A model generated the notes under the pieces. That model ran no database searches, was not told where the DNA came from, and saw only the letters and a list, made by a program, of their open reading frames with translations. Positions 55,690-64,000 of a DNA stretch of 64,000 nt are shown here, piece by piece; position 1 is the first letter of the stretch, and each line of letters starts with the position of its first letter. A program made the translations under genes and the position numbers. The DNA is from Petaurus breviceps papuanus. Lineage: Eukaryota; Chordata; Mammalia; Diprotodontia; Petauridae. Location: contig JAMXIF010000022.1 of NCBI GenBank assembly GCA_028583685.1, positions 1,104,305 to 1,168,304 on the forward strand. The letters are read 5' to 3'.

Positions 55690-55960
55690 TTTATTGATGG
55701 TTTTTTATTTTTTAAAATCTCTTTAACAATCTCTCTGCTCTCTCCCCCCTTCCCCCACTGACACACTTTGGGAAGGAGAGCCATACCGTATTTCGTGGAG
55801 GGTGGGAGGGAGGGAGTTAATCAGGCTTGGCAGCTGTCTCTGAGAGGGGACCAGCCCCTGCAATATGTAAATGTGAGCTATTTCCAGCAGATGTATAATC
55901 TCAGGATGGCGCCCACGACCACCACCACTGCCACCCAAAAGTCTGGTTTTCTCTAACCCA
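55690..55960. promoter_or_regulatory. Candidate conserved non-coding element
   Basis: A non-repetitive stretch holds an E-box CAGCTG (55831-55836), an octamer-like ATGTAAAT (55865-55872) and a second E-box CAGATG (55888-55893). No repeat is recognised. A purine-rich GGGAGGGAGGGAG run lies at 55804-55816. Confidence 0.25.
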
Positions 55961-56079
55961 CCTATACTTGGTGGGCTCCAGAAACTTTTCTTAGCACAAT
56001 TGGCAGGATAGTGGTCTCATACTCTGAAGGTGCCAAGTTGGAACCTCAGAAAGGATCTCTTGTGTGAGGGATGAGAGAG

Positions 56080-56240
56080 GTATGATGGAAAGAACATTGG
56101 CCTTGGCCCTGGGACACCCGTGGCCTTGAATTCTGCTGTTGCTGCTGCTGCTGCTGAGTAGTGGGGAGCAGGTGTGAGTCAAGTAACCTGTCCAAGCCTC
56201 AGTTCCCTCATCTGTAAAACTGTCCTAACAAGACCTGGGA
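56080..56240 (+). repeat. MIR-type SINE with a (CTG)n run
   Basis: It has 'ggtatgatggaaagaacattgg', a 'tgctgttgctgctgctgctgc' run and 'cagttccctcatctgtaaaac'. Confidence 0.5.
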
Positions 56241-56384
56241 TGCTTCTTTTGTATGACTGGGAAGATTTAATTTCTGGGCCAGATCTATGATTTTACTGAT
56301 GTTAGGGAACTCTCAACATGGTAACTCCCTCTAACCAATGCAAATTAATACCTTCTCTGCACCTTAAAGCCTTACAGGGTTACC

Positions 56385-56510
56385 TCCAGTGCAGAGCTGT
56401 CCTGTAACTTGCCCAGGGTCACCCGGGAGGTACCAGGTAAAAGACAGGACTTGATCCCAGGTCTGCTTGACTCCGAGGCCACCTCTCAAGCCTCTCTGCC
56501 TCTAAATGAC
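56385..56510 (-). repeat. MIR fragment
   Basis: The stretch 'aacttgcccagggtcacccg' with 'aggacttgatcccaggtc' is antisense MIR. Confidence 0.45.
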
Positions 56511-56514
56511 TTTC

Positions 56515-57225
56515 TCCACATACACACATGTATGTGTTATATATGCATACACATACATGTATAAAAACACATATAAAGTGAATTTACACATATGTAGTCA
56601 AGGTTTACAGAATACCATATATATGTTTTCAGAACCTATCTCTCTCTGTCTCCATCTCTCTCTCTCCCTCTCCACAATACAATACACATATGTGCAGATA
56701 CACACATATATACGAACATAGCCACATGTATTATATATACATGTATATTACATAGGCACATATACATATGAAGACATTTTACATATTACATATAGTCAAG
56801 GTTTGTAGAACACTGTATGTGTATATGTTTCATAACCTGTATATGTACACCATTAACATGTATATATACATAGATATATGTATTCTATATAACATACATT
56901 ATATAGATATACATATAAAATAATTTTATGCATTATATATAGTCAAGGTTTATAGAACACTATATGCCTGTGTATATATGATTCAGAACCTGCATATTAT
57001 GTATAACACACATATGTATATATAGATATATGTATTATGTATAATATATATTCTATAGCTATATATATAAAGTAATTTTATATATTATAAGTAGTCAAAG
57101 TTTATAGGACACTATACATATATAGATTTATAGAACACAGAGATATATACATATACACATATAATACCCACACATATATGTGTGTATATATCTCTATCTA
57201 TCTCTCTGTCTCTCTTTCTCTCTAT
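56515..57225. repeat. Tandem repeat, about 150-bp unit, TA/CA-rich
   Basis: Four diverged units each contain 'tagtcaa[ga]gttta' followed by 'aga' and 'accatat'-like or 'acac' sequence. These anchors start at 56595, 56793, 56940 and 57092, so spacing is 198, 147 and 152. The first unit is longer because of a CT-rich insert. The rest of each unit is alternating TA/CA/TG. Confidence 0.85.
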
Positions 57226-57344
57226 CTAGTATTCTCTGTGTGTATAGAGTGTTCTGAAAACCTTGAAGTGCTCTATAAATACCAGCTAGTCTTGTAGGTC
57301 ACCTGTCAAGGCTCTTTTTTGACCGGTCAAAGAAAGAGTGGTTG

Positions 57345-57835
57345 AGAGATGTGGGGATGTTTATCCTAGAGAAGACTTATCAGGGTCATGGTTGCTGTCT
57401 CAAGAATTTGAAAAGCTGTTAAGGGGAAAGGGGATTAGATTTATTCTGCTTGGCCCCAGAGGCCAGAAGTAGGAGCAAAGAGGCAAGTTCAGGTTTAGTG
57501 TATGAAAATATTACCCAATGATTAGAGATATCCAAAAGTAGAAATAGGATGCCTTGGGAGGGATTAGTTAGCCAACAAACAATCATGTGCCAATCCCTGT
57601 GCTCATATGCCCTGCTGATATACCCTAAAAACTCTTGGGCCTTGCCATCTGCCCTGCTACTGAACCCTTCCATATGAATTTTGCATTATTTCATTTCATT
57701 TATTTCCACTAACCATGGCATCACCATTTATTGGATATGCTATAGAGGACACTCTTATTCAGGTATGGGTGGAACTAGTTGGCCTTTGAAGTCCCATTTA
57801 ATTCTGAGATTCTATATCTCTGTGAATTTATCCTA
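57345..57835 (+). mobile_element. L3/CR1 LINE 3' end with an insert
   Basis: Sense L3 landmarks are 'ctagagaagacttatcaggg', 'tattctgcttggccccagag' and 'gagatatccaaaagtagaa'. After about 57570-57740 of foreign sequence come 'tcaggtatgggtggaactag' and 'aattctgagattctat'. Confidence 0.75.
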
Positions 57836-57899
57836 ATACCCACCCATGCAGACTTAGAATTAGAAAGCCCTATATTCAGAATACATGAGCCAGAAAGGA

Positions 57900-58085
57900 T
57901 TTTGGAACATAGAGTGCTGGAGATGAAAGGCATCTCAGCATAGAAAAAGCACAGAGTATCAGAGCTGGAAGGATGTTAAATAACCAATCTAACCTCTGCA
58001 TTTTACAGATGAGGGACCCAAGGCTGAGAGAAGGGTCCACTAGAAAGGGGGAAGGGTAATCCTGGACAACTCAGTTGTCCCAGTC
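57900..58085 (-). repeat. MIR3-like copy
   Basis: It reads 'gtatcagagctggaaggatg', 'gcattttacagatgaggg' and 'cccaaggctgagagaagg'. Confidence 0.5.
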
Positions 58086-58389
58086 CATTGCAACAGTGGC
58101 ATAAATGAATCAAACTAAGCTATAATGCATACAGCAATAGGTCTTTTGTTATTGTGTTTTGGTTCAGGGGCTGAGGAATGAGAAAATAAGGGAAAAGTGG
58201 GTCAGGAACAAGAGTATAACTGAGGCTCAGGAACCAGGGAGGGTCCTCCAGGCCTCAGCTGTGAAGATATTTGGGCCACAGTAGGAGGCAAAAGGGGGTC
58301 AACAACAATGCTAAGAGAATCTGCCCTTGAACTTGGTGATCCTGGTTATTCAAAGCTCAACCGGTCCTCCTGCTTGTGGGATCATGGGT

Positions 58390-58570
58390 TTAGAGGTGGG
58401 ATTTTGGGAATCACTTAGTGCAGCCCATTTTATTCTACAGAAGAAACCGAGGCCTACAGGGGTTGTGCCTTTCCTGAGGTCACTCAGGCAGCCGAGCCGT
58501 GGAGCCTGAGATTTGAACCTGGATCCTCTTACTCCAAATGCAGCAGCATTCTTTCCAGTGCCCGACAAGG
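58390..58570 (-). repeat. MIR3-like copy
   Basis: It has 'cattttattctacagaagaaacc', 'gaggtcactcaggcagccg' and 'agatttgaacctggatcc'. Confidence 0.5.
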
Positions 58571-58599
58571 CCATCTGCTATTTGTAAGGTCACACACTG

Positions 58600-59100
58600 A
58601 ACAGAAAATACCAGGTTCTCTTGTGCTTGTTTGCCAGCTACAAAAAGCATTTGATGTGATGGAACAAAGCTCCATCGTAAAGACATTCCTGCAGCAATGC
58701 GAATGTGAACTGGTTCAAGATTCCTTGAGAGACCTGATGGCAAAAAACAACTTTGTTCAATGACCCCTCTGGTTATTAACATCAAGAGAGGAATAAAACA
58801 GGGTGAAGCGTGATTGCCAAAGGCATTTGTCTCCATTGACGAGGCTGTCCTGAATGGGTGCCAAAGAGAAGAGAGTGTTGTTGTGGATGGGGAGGTCCCA
58901 CAGGTGCTCCTTTATGCAGATGACATCCTGCTGATTTCATCAAGTTCTCTCCCCCCCCCCCCCCCCCCCCCCGGCCCAATATTATGGGGCCTCCTAAATG
59001 AGATCCATAATCCCCTGAGTTCAGCCAGGGCTGGTCTCTGCTTCCACATCAGGGCAGCTCAAATGCTTTGGGTGAGAGCCATGGGCTTCATAAAGATGAG
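58600..59100 (+). mobile_element. Decayed LINE reverse-transcriptase fragment
   Basis: Frames on the + strand give ATKSI-like 'KAFDVMEQSSIVKTF', then 'INIKRGIKQG' and, at 58895-58950, PQVLLYADDILLISSSS. These are the KAFD, KQG and YADD motifs of a non-LTR reverse transcriptase. A C22 tract follows at once, and then 'NEIHNPLSSARAGLCF' may be the continuation. The frames are shifted and broken; the clade is not identified. Confidence 0.6.
58951..58972 (+). repeat. Poly-C tract, 22 bases
   Basis: Twenty-two consecutive C bases lie directly after the YADD-containing segment. Runs this long are rare in mammals and hard to sequence, so the exact length is uncertain. Confidence 0.9.
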
Positions 59101-59374
59101 AAATTGCCTCCTCCTTTCTGGTTCCATAGGCGGGGGAACCAGCCAGGTTCCAGTTAGGATAGGTCTACCTTCCTAAGTGGGGAAGATTCCAACAGGTTGA
59201 TGAAGATTGCGGATAGGCGTGTTTCCCTAGGAGCCCAGCCTGTGAATCATCTTTGCATAAGGACACAGGGCTCCAGGAAGGTTAATTTCCTTTCAACATT
59301 CCATCGTGAGATGATTTAGAATGATTTCACTAAGGTTTCTGACTCTCAGTCTAGGACACTTTACAGAGAAATTA

Positions 59375-59535
59375 GGAGACAGTCTGAATCCTTCATGCCT
59401 AGAATGTTCTTCATCCTCTTCTCCACCTCTCTAAGACTGGGCTCAAATCTCATCTTCTGCAGGAAGTTTTCCCTACCCTCTCCCCCTCCCTCATCCCCAG
59501 CTGCTAGTGCCTTTCCTCTGAGATTATCAACTTTT
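59375..59535 (+). mobile_element. L2 LINE 3' fragment
   Basis: It has 'gcctagaatgttcttcatcc', 'tcaaatctcatcttctgcagg' and 'gctagtgcctttcctctgag'. Confidence 0.65.
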
Positions 59536-59574
59536 TTTTTGGTTGATTAGTCTATTATCTCCTTTTTGTGGCTG

Positions 59575-59828
59575 ATTAGGTGGATCTGACCCTCTGTGAT
59601 TCTATTTGAGGTTTGTTTTTATTTTTGTTGTTTTGTGCTTTTTTTTTGCAAATATGCTGAAATGATTTGCTATTTCCTTCACCAGCTTATTTTACAGATG
59701 AGGAAACTGAGGCAAACAGGGTTAAGTGACTTGCCCAGGTTCACATAGCTAGTGTCAGGTTAGATTTGAACTCAGATCCTCCTGACTCCAGGGCTGGTGC
59801 TCTATCCACTATGCTGCCTAGTTGCCCC
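59575..59828 (-). repeat. CORE-SINE with RTE-like tail
   Basis: Antisense landmarks are 'gtggatctgaccctctgtg', 'atttccttcaccagcttatt', 'aggcaaacagggttaagtgac' and 'ccactatgctgcctagttgcc'. Confidence 0.75.
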
Positions 59829-59829
59829 C

Positions 59830-60200
59830 TCTGCATCACCACCACGGACCTTTACAAACCTCTCCAATACCTAGGCTTGTACTGGGTCCTACTTGTTGAG
59901 GGTAAGGGATGAATTATAAAAGGAGACAAAGAAAACAGTTTGTGATCTCCAGGAGTTCACATCTTCCTGAGCAGCAGAAGGTGAATATTTACATGCATAA
60001 ATGAAAGGGCAAGTCTGAGGCAAGAGTCAGGTTTGTGGATAGACTGGGGAGGTCTGGGAGGGCTTCCTGGAGGAGGTGGAATGAGATCTAGGCCTGCTGA
60101 GGGAGGAGGGGGGCAGAGCCCTTCTCTGTGTGGGAGGAATGTCCTTGAACAAGGTCACTGAGGTGGAACTGAGCCTGGTGTGCTAGGGAGGCAGATTACA
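59830..60200 (-). mobile_element. L2-like fragment
   Basis: It contains 'gagggcttcctggaggaggtg' and 'gatctccaggagttcacatc', the antisense layout of the L2-associated segment seen at 48.4 kb. Confidence 0.4.
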
Positions 60201-60209
60201 GATAATAAT

Positions 60210-60650
60210 CTTCTTCAGCAAAGGGGTAATCATTTATTAAATGCTTTATGCATTTCAAAGCTCTTTCAAATCCATTATCTCTCCTGATCCCTGCAGCAGC
60301 TCCCAGCGAGAGGCAAGGCAAGGATGAATCTTCCTGTTTTATAAGACTAACTATCAACAAGAGAGCAATTGAACAAAATTAAGTGCCAGACTCTCTGGTG
60401 CTAGGGTAAGAGCCCCCACTGGGAGTTCCAGGCACAGAAAGAAAAGTTCAGAGTTGGAAGAGCCTTTGAAAGCCATCTGGTCCCACCCCCTCATTTTACA
60501 GATGAGGAAACTGAGGCCCAAGGAGGGGAAGTGAATTACCCAAGGTCACACAGGTACCAAGTGGGAGAGAGATTTGAACCTGAGTCCTCTGATGACAAAT
60601 TCTGTCCTCAATTCTGATACACCATGTTACCACTGTGCCACTCATTTTCT
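60210..60650 (-). repeat. Two MIR-class copies
   Basis: The first (about 60210-60350) has 'ggtaatcatttattaaatgc' and 'aaagctctttcaaatcc'. The second (60440-60650) has 'ttcagagttggaagagcc', 'ttacagatgaggaaactgaggc' and 'gatttgaacctgagtcctc'. Confidence 0.6.
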
Positions 60651-60717
60651 CTGAAGCTTTGAATGAGTGACCTGCCCTTTCTGGTTTTCCATTTCTCCGT
60701 CTTTTAGGTGGAGTAAG

Positions 60718-60875
60718 TAATTGTGGCTCAGCTACTTAATCCTGTTTGCCTCAGTTTCCTCAAGTGTAAAATGAAATGGAGAAGGAAATGGCAGACCACT
60801 CTGGCACCTTTGCCAAGAAGACCCCAAATAGGGTCACAAAGAGTTGGACATGACTGAAACGACTGGATAAAAACT
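60718..60875 (+). repeat. CORE-SINE with RTE-like tail, headless
   Basis: It reads 'gtttgcctcagtttcctcaag', 'ggagaaggaaatggcagacc', 'ccaagaagaccccaaataggg' and 'gagttggacatgactgaaacg', the sense 3' half with a complete tail. Confidence 0.75.
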
Positions 60876-61014
60876 AGCCTGCCAAATGACCTTGGATCAG
60901 ATCCCTCACTCACTGGATCAGTTTGGGCTTGGACAGCTGAAGGTGTAGACCCTTAATTGAGTTCTCACATGGAGCATTGTATTCAATGACTTCTAAGCCT
61001 CCCGTTATTTCTAG

Positions 61015-61275
61015 TTAGATAGGCGTCGGGGTAGGGCGAGCACTGGGCCTGGAGTCAGGAAAATCTGAATTCAAATCTAGCCCCAAACATTAACTAGTTG
61101 TTAAACTCTGAACAAGGTAGTTAGCCTTAGTCTGCCTGTCTCCCATCTGTAATATGGGATAATAATAGGAATTACCTTCCATATTTGTCCTGAGGATCAA
61201 AGGAGATAATATTCATATAAAGCACTTAGCACTTCTTCTCCTGGTACATAGCAGATTCTCAATAAATGCTCATTT
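61015..61275 (+). repeat. MIR copy
   Basis: Blocks are 'gcgagcactgggcctggag', 'aattcaaatctagcccc', 'gtcctgaggatcaaaggag' and 'agcagattctcaataaatgc'. Confidence 0.7.
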
Positions 61276-62070
61276 CCTTCCCTCCTTTTGAATTTAAACC
61301 TTGCTCTCCCCTCCCCCCATCCAATTCAATTAGATTTGATAAACGTTTATTAAGCTCCATTGCACTGCCTCCCTTCCTAGATTAGTTTCTATAGGTAGAT
61401 TAGGCCTAGATTGTGGAGGGCTCTGAATGAAAAGGCAGAGGGAGGCGGCTGCCATCAGAGGAGATGACGTTTGTTCTGGGCCTCAATACCCCACCCTTGC
61501 CAATCAAAAGAGAACTGTTTGTGCAGGAAAGGAGGGGAAGAGGAAATGATCCATCCTGTGCCCAGAGAATGAAAAGGGTTTGCCGAGTGATCGCACTCTC
61601 CTCCCTCCCTCTTCTGCATTCTTTTCTGCTAGGACTGACAGTTCCCCTAAAGCCAGTCTTCTCTGGCACAGGTACCTGTCAGCAAACTCAGCTGTGTTGA
61701 CGTCAGGGTTGCTGGGATGCTCTTACTCCCCGAAGTGAGCTCCAGGGAGCTGAGGGGAATGTCACTAAGCCCCAGTCCTGAAAGTCTGGAGTTGCCATAT
61801 ATGGAGCCTTCTAAGGTCAGGGGGCCAGATCCTGTTCCCTTTGTCGGTGTTTTAGAAGCTATCTATTTAGTTCCACATAGGTCTTTACTGAATCTCCCTA
61901 GAGATTCTGTCTGTCCTGTACTCTGTCTCTGCCTCTGTCTCTTAGGGAGGACACAGGAGGAGAAGAAACAGGGACAATGGGCACTACCCTGAATGAGAGA
62001 ATCCCTTTTACAGATGAGCCTGGCCAGGGTGAGGAGAGGGCTAAAAACCAGGACCGAGGAGACTAGAACT
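61276..62070. other. Unassigned sequence with a CRE-like site
   Basis: No repeat or supported gene is seen. A palindromic TGACGTCA lies at 61698-61705 and an E-box CAGCTG at 61689-61694. The + strand frame 61464-61700 is open for 78 codons but has no domain evidence. Confidence 0.3.
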
Positions 62071-62087
62071 TGAAAATGTTTAGCCTA

Positions 62088-62254
62088 TGGGGTGACTAGG
62101 TGACACAGTGAATAGTGCACAGGCCCTGGAGTCAGGAGGACCTGAGTTCAAATCCAGCCTCAGACACTTGACACAAAACTAGCCGTGTGACCTTGGGCAA
62201 GTCACTTAACCCCAAATGCCCTACTTTCCCCCCTCCAAAAAAAAAAAAAAAAAA
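62088..62254 (+). mobile_element. tRNA-derived marsupial SINE, well preserved
   Basis: The full element runs from 'tggggtgactaggtgac' to an A18 tail. A perfect 16-bp duplication gaaaatgtttagccta flanks it (62072-62087 and 62255-62270). It is the best-preserved SINE in the window. Confidence 0.92.
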
Positions 62255-62339
62255 GAAAATGTTTAGCCTAGACTCTCAGGGGTGGGGACTAGAAGACTTT
62301 GCTGGGTAGGACTCCAGGTGTGGTAAGGAAGCAGGATAC

Positions 62340-62545
62340 AGGGTCACAGATTTAAAGATGATAGGAACCTTTCAGGTTATCAAGTCCAAACCAGTCATTT
62401 TACAAATGAGGAAACCAAGGCATAGAGAAGTTAAGTGACTTGCTTATGGTCACATGGCTTGTGTAGACTTTGAACCTACACTCAGGACTTCCTGACTCTA
62501 AGTCTAGTGCCCTATTTGTCATGCCATGCAGCTTCCTAATGTGAT
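62340..62545 (-). repeat. MIR3-like copy
   Basis: It reads 'cattttacaaatgaggaaacc', 'gttaagtgacttgcttatgg' and 'atttgtcatgccatgcagc'. Confidence 0.6.
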
Positions 62546-62699
62546 CTCTGATTTCCTATCTTGGAATGGTCACCATGAGATAGAGGGACAACAGTTGTTC
62601 TGTGTGACCTTAGAGGGTAGAGGGAATTGCAGGGAGGCAGGCTCTGGATAGAGACAAAGAAATGATTTCTAAGGATCACAGTCATCACACAATAGCACT

Positions 62700-62865
62700 G
62701 TCAATCTGATAAGGTAGGAGTTCTCCAACATTGGAGGTATGCAAGCTGAGGCTGGATTACCACTTGTCTGATACTGGAGAGAGAATTCTTGTTTAGATGG
62801 TGGTTGGATTTGTTCTGAGATCCCTTACAACTATGAAATTATCTTATTCTGTGACTTTATGAGTT
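62700..62865 (+). mobile_element. L3/CR1 LINE 3' end
   Basis: It has 'gctggattaccacttgtctg', 'gttggatttgttctgagatcc' and 'actatgaaattatc', sense L3 3' end. Confidence 0.6.
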
Positions 62866-63065
62866 GCCTAAGGTCACCCAGAAAATCAGTGGCAGAACTG
62901 GTAACTAGAACTCAGGTATCCTAACTCCCAATTTGCTGTCTCCTGTCCCTGATATTAGCATAGGACTTCACAATTTACAAAATATCTAGCGTTCATTGTC
63001 TCCTTTGGTCCTTATGACAGCCTGTGAGGTGGGGATTGTCATCCTCTTATTGGTGAAGGCAACTT
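62866..63065 (-). repeat. MIR fragments
   Basis: The segments 'gcctaaggtcacccagaaaatc' and 'aatttacaaaatatctagcg' are antisense parts of two MIR-class copies. Confidence 0.45.
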
Positions 63066-63069
63066 CATG

Positions 63070-63330
63070 CAGAAAGCAGCTAGCTGGAACAGTGGATAAA
63101 AAGCTCAGGAAGGCCCGAGTTCAAATCCAGCCTCAGACTTTTACTAGCTGTGTGACTCTGGGTACCTCTTTCTGCCTCAGTTTCCTCCCCTGTAAAATGG
63201 GGATAATAATAGTGTTCATCTGCTAGGGTTGTTGTCATGAAGATTAAATGAGATGATATTTATAAAGTGTTTTGTAAGCCTTAAGGGCTATGTAAATGCT
63301 AGTTATTATTATTGCTATTGTAGAAGAGAA
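63070..63330 (+). repeat. MIR copy, near full length
   Basis: It runs from 'gcagctagctggaacagtgg' through 'gagttcaaatccagcctcag' and 'cctgtaaaatggggataataat' to 'gctatgtaaatgctagttatt'. Confidence 0.8.
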
Positions 63331-63533
63331 AATTGTGATTCAGACATGCTGTGATCACTCACCAATTTGGGAATATGATCCATAGCATAGGTCTGTGTTT
63401 AGAGATTGTATGAGGTGTTTCCACAGTCAGGATGATGAGGGCTCTGGGCTCTATTTCTAATGGTGACTGGGGTTGGGTGGCCCCAAACCATTCACATCCC
63501 AAATAGAGCCACTTTCAGAAAAGAATACACACA

Positions 63534-63593
63534 TTATATATATATATATATATAATTCTATCTATCTATCTATCTATCATCTATCTATCTATC

Positions 63594-63672
<79 letters not shown>
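63534..63672. repeat. (TA)n followed by (ATCT)n microsatellite
   Basis: A TA run (63534-63554) is followed by about 28 ATCT tetramers (63558-63672) with two early ATC interruptions. The translated YLSIYLSI frame is an artefact. Confidence 0.95.
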
Positions 63673-64000
63673 GACAGGATTCACTCCTAACCTAGTCACA
63701 CACTGAGCCCTGTGCCTGGTTGAAGAGTGAGTCTTAATCCTGACATCAAGCTGTGGAGGGATGGGTAACACATTGGATGAGAGAGGTCAGATCTGAAAAT
63801 ACCCTGAGAGATTAGTGCATGGGGATGAATCTAATAGGATTCTGATCCTAGTCACCTGCTTATAGCCTGAATCCTAATCCTGATCACAGACTGGTCCTTG
63901 ACCCCAACCACACTTAATTGGTCAAAAAGGGACAGAGCCCTCCTGGATCTGTGGAGAATCATCTTTGTTTAAAAAAAAAAAGGTCTAGAGTAGAGGGTTA
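63673..64000. other. Unassigned sequence
   Basis: Repetitive phrasing such as 'tcttaatcctgac', 'tctgatcctagtcac' and 'tcctaatcctgatcac' suggests a diverged internal tandem repeat, but no family or gene is recognised. Confidence 0.3.

Noticed and set aside
56515-57225. Regularly spaced repeats that might suggest a CRISPR array
   Set aside because: Units are about 150 bases, diverged and AT-rich, with no short identical repeats or unique spacers. The setting is a mammalian genome.
63473-63706. Open frame with repeated YLSI
   Set aside because: It is a translation of the (ATCT)n microsatellite.

Overview
This window looks like nuclear DNA from a marsupial mammal. It holds one recognisable protein-coding locus, introns with canonical GT-AG signals, and a very dense set of interspersed repeats. 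Marsupial-type tRNA-derived SINEs, CORE-SINEs with a BovB/RTE-like tail, L3/CR1, L2, MIR and a marsupial-type L1 3' end occur together. All family names come from remembered consensus sequences, not a database search. The species cannot be fixed.

Positions 1-9,000: the 3' part of a KRAB C2H2 zinc-finger gene on the + strand. A 127-bp KRAB-A exon (351-477), a 105-bp KRAB-B exon (1960-2064) and a terminal zinc-finger exon (6368-7353) join in one frame. They give about 405 residues: KRAB A+B, an acidic linker, seven complete fingers and an eighth that runs into a shifted frame before its last zinc ligand. Relics of at least two more fingers follow in what is now 3' UTR. The introns hold MIR copies, an opposed pair of LTR fossils, a dimeric SINE and an L2 fragment. 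The first coding exon probably lies left of the window.

Positions 9,000-33,600: no gene that I can support. It is a mosaic of L3/CR1, L2, L1, MIR and marsupial SINE copies, a duplicated (TG)n block near 17 kb, and a long LTR-like region at 23.3-25.3 kb with internal tandem repeats. A palindromic DNA-transposon remnant lies at 25.4 kb. A few non-repetitive stretches look like candidate regulatory elements.

Positions 33,600-50,000: nested retroelements. A minus-strand L3/CR1 LINE is interrupted by a microsatellite and a MIR. A second dimeric SINE lies at 37.7 kb. An L1 at 39.7-41.8 kb contains a MIR and a 5'-truncated LINE bounded by a 10-bp target-site duplication.

Positions 50,000-64,000: more MIR, L2 and CORE-SINE copies, a roughly 150-bp tandem repeat at 56.5-57.2 kb, a decayed LINE reverse-transcriptase fragment next to a C22 tract at 58.95 kb, and a long (ATCT)n array near the right end.

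Only the zinc-finger exons are called as coding. KRAB zinc-finger proteins typically repress transposable elements through TRIM28, which fits this setting, but no target can be read from the sequence. I found no prokaryotic-type system, CRISPR array or clearly new multi-gene system. The most unusual items are the dimeric SINE, the decaying finger array, the retroelements sharing one 3' tail, and the LTR-like region with a repeat-containing reading frame.
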